Made by a program: the position numbers and the translations under genes | Part shown: piece by piece, positions 6,084 through 11,532 of the stretch | How the letters are laid out: each line of letters starts with the position of its first letter | Numbering within the stretch: position 1 is the stretch's first letter | Source: Actinoplanes liguriensis | GTDB taxonomy: Bacteria > Actinomycetota > Actinomycetes > Mycobacteriales > Micromonosporaceae | Direction: 5' to 3' | NCBI GenBank assembly: GCA_000715855.1 | Contig: KL571231.1 | Location: forward strand, 13,574-25,105 | Length of the DNA stretch: 11,532 nucleotides | The notes under the pieces: model-generated | What the model saw: the letters and a program-made list of their open reading frames with translations, nothing else | The model's database searches: none | Told to the model about the DNA's origin: nothing

Positions 6084-7009
6084 CCGGGGGCCTCTTCACG
6101 CTCGGCGAAGCCATGGGGATCTTCGTCGCGGACGGGATCGGGCCGATCGAGCACGCCCGCGGGTTCACGCTGGCGGTGGGCGGCGCCGAGACCAACGTCG
6201 CGGTCGGTGTCGCTCGCCTCGGCGGCTCCGCCGCCTGGCTCGGCCGGCTCGGTCCCGATTCCGCCGGGTCGCTCATCACCGGCCGATTGAGAGCTTCGGG
6301 GGTACGTGTTCTGGCCGTCCCCGACACCGCACCCACCGGCTTGATGATCCGCTACCGGCGGTCCGCGCAGTTCATCCACGCGGACTACCACCGCGCGGGC
6401 AGCGCCGGGTCCCGGCTGACCCCGGCCGACCTGCCGTTGCCCGAGGTGGAGTCGGCCGGCGTCCTGCACGTCACCGGGATCACGCCGGCGCTGAGCGACA
6501 CCGCCCGGGCCACCGTCTTCGCCGCCATGGAAGCCGCCCGGGCCGCGGGGGTCCCGGTCTCCTTCGACGTGAACTTCCGGGGCAAGCTGTGGTCCCGTTT
6601 CGACGCCGCGCCGGTCCTGCGCGACCTGGCCGCACTCGCCGACGTGATCTTCGCCGGGCCGGACGAGGCGGCCATCTTCGTCGACGACGCCGACCCGCTC
6701 GACGGCCTGGCCGCGCTCGGGCCGTCCGAGGTGATCCTGAAAGACGGCGCGCGGGGGTGCACCGCCCTGATCGACGGGGTCCGGCACTCGGTGCCGGCAC
6801 TCCCGGTGACAGCGATCGACCCGGTCGGCGCCGGGGACGCCTTTGTGGCCGGCTACCTCGCGGATCGGCTGGCCGGGGCGCCCGCGGCGCAGCGTCTCCG
6901 GACGGCGATCGCGGCGGGCGCGTTCGCCGTGACCGTGCCCGGCGATTGCGACGGAGCTCCCACCCGGTCGGAGTTGACCGCCCTGACCGGAGCCGACATC
7001 AACCGCTGA
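6080..7009 (+). CDS. kdgK: PfkB-family sugar kinase, probably 2-keto-3-deoxygluconate kinase
   Basis: A 309-residue ribokinase-fold enzyme that probably phosphorylates 2-keto-3-deoxygluconate with ATP, supplying the substrate of the aldolase encoded just upstream. The first PfkB signature is at residues 34-48 (GGAETNVAVGVARLG). The second is DPVGAGDAFVAGYLA, with catalytic base D253 in the anion-hole motif GAGD (250-253). The opening FTLGEAM and the conserved ILKDGARGCT before the ATP site fit the KDG-kinase branch better than fructokinase or adenosine kinase, and the aldolase partner supports it. Start ATG 6080 lies inside the aldolase stop (ATGA); the frame is open further upstream, but that stretch lies inside the aldolase gene. 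No dehydratase, dehydrogenase or transporter for the pathway is adjacent. The triple hairpin repeat begins 28 bp after the stop. Confidence 0.87.
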   Translation: MTGGLFTLGEAMGIFVADGIGPIEHARGFTLAVGGAETNVAVGVARLGGSAAWLGRLGPDSAGSLITGRLRASGVRVLAVPDTAPTGLMIRYRRSAQFIHADYHRAGSAGSRLTPADLPLPEVESAGVLHVTGITPALSDTARATVFAAMEAARAAGVPVSFDVNFRGKLWSRFDAAPVLRDLAALADVIFAGPDEAAIFVDDADPLDGLAALGPSEVILKDGARGCTALIDGVRHSVPALPVTAIDPVGAGDAFVAGYLADRLAGAPAAQRLRTAIAAGAFAVTVPGDCDGAPTRSELTALTGADINR

Positions 7010-7036
7010 CCCCAAGCCGGTCCGCCGCCGGTAGGC

Positions 7037-7207
7037 GGGCTGGCGCTCAGGGTTGTTTCTGGCGTTCATGGCGACCGTGAGCGCCAGCCGGGCGGCCGGC
7101 GGCGGGCGGGCTGGCTCTCACGGTTGTTATGGGCCCCTGAAAACCACGGTGGAGGCCAGCCGGCAGCGGGTGGGCTGGTGCTCACGGTTGTTCGGAGGGC
7201 CAGCCGG
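7037..7207. repeat. Three tandem imperfect-hairpin repeats in the 286-bp non-coding stretch
   Basis: Units lie at 7037-7091, 7108-7163 and 7172-7207. Each opens with a 21-bp block reading GGGCTGGYKCTCASGGTTG followed by TT (7037-7057, 7108-7128, 7172-7192). Each closes with an exact GCCAGCCGG (7083-7091, 7155-7163, 7199-7207). The two ends are inverted, so every unit can fold. In unit 1 the arms 7038-7052 and 7075-7089 match at 14 of 15 positions; units 2 and 3 pair over GGCTGG/CCAGCC and beyond with mismatches. The inner loops differ in sequence and length. No coding signal fits, since every frame here merely translates the repeat. The rest of the stretch (7208-7295) holds the leader of the PRC-barrel gene. 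Confidence 0.75.
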
Positions 7208-7284
7208 GACCGGGTTCGTGCCACTTGTGATTGGACCGCGAACGAGCGGGTAGCCAAAGAGGAGCGGCAATTTCATCGATTTCG

Positions 7285-7298
7285 AGGAGGCCGTGATG
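7285..7298 (+). promoter_or_regulatory. Strong ribosome-binding site that sets the PRC-barrel start
   Basis: AGGAGG (7285-7290) is a near-perfect Shine-Dalgarno. The GTG at 7293 is only 2 nt away, whereas the next codon, ATG 7296, is 5 nt away, so ATG 7296 is preferred. Confidence 0.7.
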
Positions 7299-7712
7299 CA
7301 ACCTACGCCGTTCACTCCGTGGTCCTGGCGGGATCCGTCGAGCGTCTCCGGCGGCTACGAGCCGGCCGACGCCGATGTGGTCGACGAGGCCGGGCGAATC
7401 GGCGAGGATCTGGTTGGCTACAAGGTCGAGGCGACCGATGGTCACATCGGTTCGATCGACCAGGCCAGCTACGACGTCGGAAGCTCCTATCTGGTGGTGG
7501 ACACCGGGCCGTGGATCTTCGGCCGCAAGGTGCTGCTGCCGGCCGGCACGGTGCAGAACGTCGACCGCAACGACCGCAAGGTCTATGTGGACCGGACGAA
7601 GGACCAGATCAAGTCGTCTCCGGAGTACGACAAGGAGACGTTCGAGACGGCCGCGTACCGCGAGCAGGTCGGCGACTACTACACCAGCAGTTACCGGGAT
7701 TACCCGCGCTGA
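7296..7712 (+). CDS. PRC-barrel domain protein
   Basis: A 138-residue soluble protein. Residues about 38-105 match the PRC-barrel fold: DLVGYKVEATDGHIGSID opens the barrel, then SSYLVVDTGPWIFGRKVLLP and VYVDRTKDQIKSSP. These are the usual sequence landmarks of small PRC-barrel proteins in actinomycetes. The C-terminal tail is rich in Tyr, Glu and Lys (YDKETFETAAYREQVGDYY). PRC barrels act as protein or RNA adaptors and, in many soil bacteria, appear in stress-linked small proteins; no specific role can be read here. ATG 7296 is chosen because of the AGGAGG at 7285-7290. A weak promoter-like pair, TTGTGA (7225-7230) and GGGTAG (7248-7253) with a 17-bp gap, precedes it. A strong hairpin follows 16 bp after the stop. 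Confidence 0.85.
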   Translation: MQPTPFTPWSWRDPSSVSGGYEPADADVVDEAGRIGEDLVGYKVEATDGHIGSIDQASYDVGSSYLVVDTGPWIFGRKVLLPAGTVQNVDRNDRKVYVDRTKDQIKSSPEYDKETFETAAYREQVGDYYTSSYRDYPR

Positions 7713-7728
7713 TCCGCGGTTGATGCCC

Positions 7729-7762
7729 GCCGCCCCGCCCGGACCCCCACGGGCGGGGCGGC
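7729..7762. terminator. Bidirectional hairpin terminator between convergent genes
   Basis: Perfect 13-bp arms, GCCGCCCCGCCCG (7729-7741) and CGGGCGGGGCGGC (7750-7762), flank an 8-nt loop. It lies between the PRC-barrel stop (7710-7712) and the end of the convergent MerR gene (stop codon complement at 7764-7766). No long T-run is present on either side. Confidence 0.75.
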
Positions 7763-7763
7763 T

Positions 7764-8465
7764 CTATGTCCGCAGGAAGTCGGAGAGCCGGGCCGCCGCG
7801 GTGAGCATCGCCCCGCCCCGGGCGGTCAGCCGGGCCCGCCATGCGGCCAGCGAGGCGGCCAGCGGTTCGGCCCCGCCCGCGGAACGTACTTGGCGCAGCA
7901 CCGTCGCGATGTGCGCGAGACCGTACCCGCCGCGGCGGAGCAGATGGGCCAGGTCGGCGTCCCGGATGTCGTCGGCGGAGTAGAGGCGCTGCTGGCTGAC
8001 CCGGGCACGGGCCGGCACGAGGATCCCGGCCTGCTCCCATTTGCGCAGGGTGGCCGGGGTGACACCGAGCCGGTGGGCGAGCGCGCCGACCGGCAGGGGG
8101 CGCTCGGCTGACGCCGTGGGAGCGGGACGGGTCAGCAGCCCGGCGGTGGCCTCGACCGCGGCGAGGGTCTCGCGGTCCCGGATCAGCGCGGCGTGACCGG
8201 CGTCGATCGTGGCGAACGCGTTGTCGAGCTCACCGTCGAGGACCGCTCGCATGATCGCCGAGGCGGGGCCGTGCCCGTACGCGGCGACGAGCGCGAGGAA
8301 CGCGGTGACCGCGGCCATGTGCCGTTCGCCGTAGGCGCGGTATCCACTCGGGGTGCGCTGCGCGGGCGGGATGACCCCGTCGCTCTCGTAGTTGCGGATC
8401 GCCTGCGCCGAGAGGCCGTGCCGCCGGGCCAGATCCACCGGGCGATAGGTTTGAGGCTTGGGCAT
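7764..8465 (-). CDS. MerR-family regulator with two MerR helix-turn-helix domains (TioE-like)
   Basis: A 233-residue regulator carrying two MerR DNA-binding modules. The first is at residues about 8-75 (YRPVDLARRHGLSAQAIRNY, then PSGYRAYGERH). The second is at about 124-195 (LPVGALAHRLGVTPATLRKW, then QQRLYSADDIRDADLAHLL). A helical linker of about 50 residues (ATIDAGHAALIRDRETLAAV) separates them and replaces the usual effector domain. This layout resembles regulators annotated as TioE family in actinomycetes. No cysteine occurs in the protein, so metal or redox sensing through Cys is excluded. Start: ATG at the complement of 8463-8465 is preferred because the HTH begins about 8 residues later; the frame stays open to 8834 but that extension runs through the promoter and the divergent gene. 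It is divergent from the DUF6194 gene with 61 bp between starts, and probably controls it. Confidence 0.85.
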   Translation of the reverse strand: MPKPQTYRPVDLARRHGLSAQAIRNYESDGVIPPAQRTPSGYRAYGERHMAAVTAFLALVAAYGHGPASAIMRAVLDGELDNAFATIDAGHAALIRDRETLAAVEATAGLLTRPAPTASAERPLPVGALAHRLGVTPATLRKWEQAGILVPARARVSQQRLYSADDIRDADLAHLLRRGGYGLAHIATVLRQVRSAGGAEPLAASLAAWRARLTARGGAMLTAAARLSDFLRT

Positions 8466-8490
8466 TTCCGTCCAGGCAGTTCGTGGCTGA

Positions 8491-8503
8491 ACCTTCACAG
8501 GGT
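8491..8503. promoter_or_regulatory. Possible MerR operator between divergent genes
   Basis: ACCTTCACAGGGT has inverted ends (ACC...GGT, with T-A pairing inside and one G-T mismatch). MerR operators often have ACCT...AGGT-like arms, but usually with wider spacing, so this is only suggestive. TGAA (8488-8491) and TTCA (8506-8509) add an outer 4-bp inverted pair centred close by. Confidence 0.3.
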
Positions 8504-8513
8504 CATTCAACGA

Positions 8514-8529
8514 TACGGTAGAGGTCATG
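8514..8529 (+). promoter_or_regulatory. Candidate -10 box for leaderless transcription of the DUF6194 gene
   Basis: TACGGT (8514-8519) ends 7 nt before ATG 8527, placing the expected transcription start at the ATG itself. The only purine-rich sequence before the start is GAGG (8521-8524), 2 nt from the ATG and too close to act as a normal ribosome-binding site. The TACGGTAG string is shared with the box at 4761. Confidence 0.4.
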
Positions 8530-9003
8530 ACCGAGCGCCACGCCGACCCGATCGACGCCCTCGCCGAGTCCGTCCTCCGCCTTCCGGACGTCGTCCAGGT
8601 GATCGCCGGCCCGGGCACCGGCGCCCCCGAGTTGAGCTGGGGTGACCGGTTCTTCTTCACCGGTGAGGAGCGCGAGGCGCGGATGCGCCCGTTCGCCACC
8701 ATCGTCGTGCGGAACGTGCCGGGCTTCGACGAGCGCTCCGATCTGGACCGTCCGGGCCGGTTCCGGCTCAACGTCGAGCTCGGCCGGGTCGCTTTCCGCG
8801 AGCTTTTCGGGTACGGCCCGGAGGAGTTCACCACCCACCAGGCAGAGATCGACTTCGCGCGGCCGGGCCGGTGGTTCCCGCATCCGGTCTACGCCGTCCA
8901 GGGCTGGGGCTCGATCGTCAACCCCGGCCCGGACGCCGAGCCGCTGATCGTGCGGGCCCACGCCCGCGCGGTGACCAGATCGGTCCGGCGCCGGGCCGGA
9001 TGA
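8527..9003 (+). CDS. DUF6194 family protein
   Basis: A 158-residue cytosolic protein resembling the uncharacterised DUF6194 family, recognised by the pattern ELSWGDRFFFTGEE, then PFATIVVRNVPGFDE, DLDRPGRFRLNVELGR and a C-terminal WGSIVNPGPDAEPLIVRAH. No signal peptide, membrane segment or known catalytic motif is visible. The fold is probably mixed alpha/beta. It is divergent from the double-MerR regulator, suggesting that regulator is its main control. The start ATG 8527 lacks a properly spaced ribosome-binding site and sits 7 nt from a TACGGT box, suggesting a leaderless mRNA. The next gene begins 39 bp after the stop, so some co-transcription with the 9043 operon is possible. Function unknown; the family name is recalled from sequence resemblance. 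Confidence 0.7.
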   Translation: MTERHADPIDALAESVLRLPDVVQVIAGPGTGAPELSWGDRFFFTGEEREARMRPFATIVVRNVPGFDERSDLDRPGRFRLNVELGRVAFRELFGYGPEEFTTHQAEIDFARPGRWFPHPVYAVQGWGSIVNPGPDAEPLIVRAHARAVTRSVRRRAG

Positions 9004-9042
9004 TGCCTGTCCCCGCGCTCGCGCCGGGAGTGGGATGGAAGC

Positions 9043-9627
9043 ATGACTGAAGCCTTGATCGTCATCGACGTGCAGGAGTCGTTCCGGGCCCGCCCGCTCT
9101 GGCAGACCCTGAACAACCCCGACCTGATCCCGAACGTCCAGCGCCTGGTGGACCACGCCCGCAACGCCGGCCACCAGGTCATCTGGGTGCTGCACTCGGA
9201 GCCCGGCAGCGGCGGGACCTTCGACCCGGCGAACGGCCACGTCCGGCTGATGGACGAGCTGGCGCCGGCCGGCGGCGAGCCGACCCTGATCAAGTTCGTG
9301 CACAACGCGTTCACCACCACTGACCTGCATCATCGGCTCGTCATCAACAAGACGAGCAAGATCACCGTCTGTGGCCTGCGCACCGAGCAGTGCGTCGAGA
9401 CCACCGCCCGGGTCGCCTCCGACCTGGGCTACGAGGTCACCTACGTGACGGACGCCACCGGCACGTTCCCGATCCCGCACTGGGCGGCGCCGGAGGACCG
9501 GAGCGTGGCGGAGTTGCTGGCCGATCCGCGTACGCTCGCGTCCGAGGACATCGTGGCCCGGACGGAGTACGCGCTGGCCGGCCGCTTCGCGACGATCAGG
9601 ACGACCGCCGAGGTCGAGAAGGGGTGA
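9043..9627 (+). CDS. Isochorismatase-like cysteine hydrolase
   Basis: A 194-residue alpha/beta hydrolase of the isochorismatase/nicotinamidase superfamily. The catalytic triad is visible: D9 (LIVIDVQESF), K84 (TLIKFVHNAF) and nucleophile C117 (CGLRTEQCVETTAR), the last inside the diagnostic TEQCVETT motif. Length is normal. The family hydrolyses C-N or ether bonds in nicotinamide, N-carbamoylsarcosine, isochorismate, ureidoacrylate and related compounds; substrate cannot be decided here. The nicotinamidase metal-binding DxHxxxH motif is not evident in the region between D9 and K84, which argues against a nicotinamidase. The start ATG 9043 follows a G-rich leader (GGGAG 9026-9030, GGGATGGAA 9032-9040). 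The GlxA-like regulator begins 7 nt after the stop, so the genes are likely co-transcribed and the regulator may respond to the hydrolase's substrate or product. Confidence 0.87.
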   Translation: MTEALIVIDVQESFRARPLWQTLNNPDLIPNVQRLVDHARNAGHQVIWVLHSEPGSGGTFDPANGHVRLMDELAPAGGEPTLIKFVHNAFTTTDLHHRLVINKTSKITVCGLRTEQCVETTARVASDLGYEVTYVTDATGTFPIPHWAAPEDRSVAELLADPRTLASEDIVARTEYALAGRFATIRTTAEVEKG

Positions 9628-9634
9628 CCGGATC

Positions 9635-10519
9635 GTGAGTCAGGTGGTCTTCGTGCTCACCCCGCAGGTCCACCTGCTCGACCTGGCCGGCCCGGCCCAG
9701 GTCTTCTCCACCGCGCCCGGTTACACGCTGCACTACGTCGGCGAGTCCGCGAGCGTCCCCACCTGGCAGGGCGTTGCCCTGCACGCCGACCTGGAGTGGC
9801 CCGCGCTGACCCCGGACGACCTGGTCGTCGTCCCGGGCTGGCGCAGCGGATACGGCTACTTCCACGGTGGGACGCTGCGCCGGATCGGCGAGCACCACGC
9901 GGCCGGCGGGACCGTCGCCAGTGTCTGCGCGGGCGCCGACGCTCTGGGCCGGGCCGGGCTGCTCGACGGCCGGCGATGCACCACCCACCACGATCTACAG
10001 GACATTCTTGCGCGTACGTTCCCGAAAGCCGCCGTGATCCGCGACGTCCTCTACGTCTCGGACGACCGGGTCGTCACGTCGGCCGGCATCGCCAGCGGCA
10101 TCGACCTGGCGTTGCACCTGGTCGCGCTCCGGCACGGCCCCGCGGTGGCCGCCCAGGTCGCCCGCGAGATGGTCGTCTACGCCCGGCGTAACGGCGACGA
10201 GCGGCAGGCCAGCGCGATGCTGCGGCACCGCGCGCACCTGTCCGACGTGGTCCACCGCGTGCAGGACCGGATCGACGCGTCGTTCGCCGAGCCCCTGCTG
10301 CTGGCCGACCTGGCGGCCGCGGCCGGCGTCAGTGAACGCACCCTGACCAGGCTCTTCGCCGCCGCCACCGGGCACACCCCGCTGCGTTACCAGCAGACCC
10401 TGCGGGTCGAGCGCGCCGAATATCTCATCGGCCACGGCTCGACGATCGAGTCCGCCGCCCGGGCGGTAGGTTTCGGCGACGCACGAATGCTGCGAAGACT
10501 ACGAGCGAGGGTGACGTGA
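9635..10519 (+). CDS. GlxA-family transcriptional regulator (DJ-1/PfpI domain plus AraC HTH)
   Basis: A 294-residue regulator. Residues about 3-180 form a DJ-1/PfpI (class I amidotransferase-like) sensor domain: VVFVLTPQVHLLDLAGPAQV at the start, PDDLVVVPGW, and the nucleophile-elbow sequence TVASVCAGADALGRAGLL with C98. Residues about 205-294 hold the AraC DNA-binding domain: the first helix-turn-helix is LLLADLAAAAGVSERTLTRL and the second begins at STIESAARAVGFGD. The protein ends RMLRRLRARVT, lacking the customary tail of about 15-20 residues (a G-x-x-P-x-x-Y-R-like motif), so the second HTH is short at its end. Start GTG 9635 has AAGGGG at 9619-9624. It lies 7 nt after the hydrolase stop, and its own stop overlaps the HAD start by 4 nt (GTGA). 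It probably regulates this three-gene unit. Confidence 0.85.
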   Translation: MSQVVFVLTPQVHLLDLAGPAQVFSTAPGYTLHYVGESASVPTWQGVALHADLEWPALTPDDLVVVPGWRSGYGYFHGGTLRRIGEHHAAGGTVASVCAGADALGRAGLLDGRRCTTHHDLQDILARTFPKAAVIRDVLYVSDDRVVTSAGIASGIDLALHLVALRHGPAVAAQVAREMVVYARRNGDERQASAMLRHRAHLSDVVHRVQDRIDASFAEPLLLADLAAAAGVSERTLTRLFAAATGHTPLRYQQTLRVERAEYLIGHGSTIESAARAVGFGDARMLRRLRARVT

Positions 10520-11181
10520 CGCTGACCGGTGTTCTCTTCGATCTGGACGGCACGCTCGGCGATCACGACTCGTCGGTCACCACGGCGCTGACGGCCTGGC
10601 TGCCGACGATCGGCATGGTGGCCGATCAGGAGACGATCGCCCGCTGGCACCAGGTCGCGGAGACGCATCTGGCCGCGTGGCGCCGCCGCGAGATCGATTA
10701 TTCGGAGCAGCGTCGCCGTCGATTGCGGGACTTCGGTCTCGCGTACGGGAAAGAAGCTCTTGATCGGATTTTCGCCGGTTATCTCGTCGAGTACGAGAAG
10801 GCCTATCACGCCTATGACGACGTGCCCGAGGCGCTGGAAATGGTCGCCGGGAAAGGGCTGAGGATCGCCGTTCTGACCAATGGGTCCGCCACGCAGCAGC
10901 GGGGAAAACTCGCCCGGATGGGCTTGGCCGATCTGGGGCCCGTGTGGACTCCCGATGATCTGGGGATGGCCAAGCCCGATCCGGGCGCGTTCCGCGGGGC
11001 AGTTGCCCGCTGGGGACTGAGGACCGGGGAGGTCCTCAGCCTTGGGGACAGGCACGATCTGGATGTGCTCGCCGCCCGTGAGGCCGGGTTGCGGGCGGTT
11101 CACCTGGACCGGCTGGGGATCGGGCCGGTCGGCGAACCGCACCGCATCGGCTCACTGCGCGAGCTGGCGGATCACCTGTAG
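10516..11181 (+). CDS. HAD-superfamily hydrolase (phosphatase-like)
   Basis: A 221-residue cytosolic phosphatase-like enzyme with a four-motif HAD core. Motif I is FDLDGTLGD (nucleophile D9, acid/base D11), motif II is AVLTNGSA (T121), motif III is K153 in MAKPDPGAF, and motif IV is SLGDRHDLD (D178, D183) for Mg2+. Residues about 15-100 form a helical cap of the C1 type as in phosphoglycolate-phosphatase and haloacid-dehalogenase-like members. The substrate is probably a small phosphorylated metabolite; dehalogenase activity is less likely but not excluded. Start GTG 10516 overlaps the GlxA stop (GTGA), indicating translational coupling. Codons ending in A or T are somewhat more frequent in its central part (about 10690-10880) than in neighbouring genes. 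Its stop lies 5 bp from the end of the convergent pectate lyase gene. Confidence 0.87.
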   Translation: MTLTGVLFDLDGTLGDHDSSVTTALTAWLPTIGMVADQETIARWHQVAETHLAAWRRREIDYSEQRRRRLRDFGLAYGKEALDRIFAGYLVEYEKAYHAYDDVPEALEMVAGKGLRIAVLTNGSATQQRGKLARMGLADLGPVWTPDDLGMAKPDPGAFRGAVARWGLRTGEVLSLGDRHDLDVLAAREAGLRAVHLDRLGIGPVGEPHRIGSLRELADHL

Positions 11182-11186
11182 CCGGG

Positions 11187-11532
11187 TTACTTGTAGGTGA
11201 CGTTGGCCGTGGTGAACTTGCAGTTCACGCCGTCCCCGCCGGTGGCGCCGGTGAACGTCTTCAGGGTGGTCGGCTCCGCGCCGGTGTTGTTGCCCTTGAA
11301 CGTGATGCAGACGGCCAGCTTCTTCTTGGTGTCGTTCACGATCGTGATGTTCGACAGCGTCGCGGTGTCGCCGTAGTTGCTGTTGATGCCGACCAGCGAC
11401 TTGCCCGGGTACGTCGCGGTGATGTTGCTCAGCACGACGTTGCGCTTGTACTGCGTCTTGCAGTTGCCGCACGAGCGGTAGAGCTTGCCGAAGTCGTCGA
11501 CCGCGAAGTTCTTGATCGTCAGCGTGCCGCCG
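11187..11532 (-). CDS. Pectate lyase, polysaccharide lyase family 3, C-terminal part (runs off window)
   Basis: The minus-strand frame is open from the right edge to the TAA at the complement of 11187-11189, giving about 114 residues. The sequence matches the last part of PL3 pectate lyases: [20 protein letters not shown], then [15 protein letters not shown], then [19 protein letters not shown], ending in a beta-strand tail ([11 protein letters not shown]). PL3 enzymes are secreted, Ca2+-dependent and cleave polygalacturonate by beta-elimination; the family's parallel beta-helix fits the repeated N-containing strands here. Cysteines in YRSCGNCK and later VCITF and NCKF may form disulfides. 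The start, signal peptide and any carbohydrate-binding module lie beyond the window. A GTG at 11435 is an internal codon. The gene converges on the HAD gene with 5 bp between stops. Its product, after further steps, enters the pathway that ends in the kinase and aldolase at 5451-7009. Confidence 0.88.
   Translation of the reverse strand, partial: GGTLTIKNFAVDDFGKLYRSCGNCKTQYKRNVVLSNITATYPGKSLVGINSNYGDTATLSNITIVNDTKKKLAVCITFKGNNTGAEPTTLKTFTGATGGDGVNCKFTTANVTYK

Noticed and set aside
5801..7069. Long minus-strand frame opposite the aldolase and kinase
   Set aside because: No domain; both PfkB signatures and the aldolase lysine are on the plus strand.
7037..7207. CRISPR array
   Set aside because: Only three units, unequal spacers, strongly self-complementary ends and no cas genes nearby.
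7053..7315. Short reading frames across the repeat region on both strands
   Set aside because: Their translations only reflect the repeated DNA, and none has a good ribosome-binding site or family resemblance.
8466..8834. N-terminal extension of the MerR gene up to 8834
   Set aside because: The extension is Ser/Arg/Pro-rich, runs through the divergent promoter and the DUF6194 gene, and is not needed for the first HTH.
8503..9480. Long minus-strand frame opposite the DUF6194 and hydrolase genes
   Set aside because: No recognisable domain, and it would overlap the whole shared promoter and two supported genes.

Overview
The window is very GC-rich, with strong G/C third-position bias, many GTG starts and tightly packed genes. 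This fits an actinomycete. The gene types (secreted PGRP amidase, GntR-TetR fusion, double-MerR regulator with a DUF6194 neighbour, PL3 pectate lyase) suggest Micromonosporaceae such as Actinoplanes. The genus is inferred from style and not proven.

Layout. (1) 2-349: C-terminal end of a TetR-type regulator cut by the window edge. (2) 467-2524: secreted multidomain N-acetylmuramoyl-L-alanine amidase. (3) 2512-3714 (-) and 3819-4712 (+): a flavin monooxygenase divergent from a regulator that joins a GntR DNA-binding domain to a whole TetR-like module. The 104 bp between them holds three GTACTAG half-sites. Two of these form an inverted repeat ending one base before the regulator's GTG, with the ribosome-binding site in the loop. 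(4) 4773-5345: single-pass membrane protein of unknown function, then a strong hairpin. (5) 5451-7009: two-gene operon for a KDPG-type aldolase and a 2-keto-3-deoxy-sugar kinase, with a 4-nt stop/start overlap. (6) 7010-7295: the largest non-coding stretch, with three copies of an imperfect hairpin repeat. (7) 7296-7712: PRC-barrel protein, then a 13-bp perfect hairpin placed to end transcription from both sides. (8) 7764-8465 (-) and 8527-9003 (+): double-MerR regulator divergent from a DUF6194 protein. (9) 9043-11181: cysteine hydrolase, GlxA-like regulator (PfpI plus AraC) and HAD hydrolase, spaced as one operon. (10) 11187-11532 (-): C-terminal part of a PL3 pectate lyase running off the right edge.

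How they may work together. The kinase and aldolase carry out the last two steps that turn 2-keto-3-deoxygluconate into pyruvate and glyceraldehyde-3-phosphate. That is also the end of pectin breakdown begun by pectate lyases, so the lyase at the right edge may be functionally linked, though it lies about 4 kb away on the other strand. The GntR-TetR fusion and the monooxygenase look like a small-molecule sensing and oxidation pair. The remaining genes are ordinary actinomycete chromosomal content. No transposase, integrase, CRISPR array, rRNA or tRNA was seen. The least explained parts are the GTACTAG operator/hairpin and the triple repeat after the kinase.
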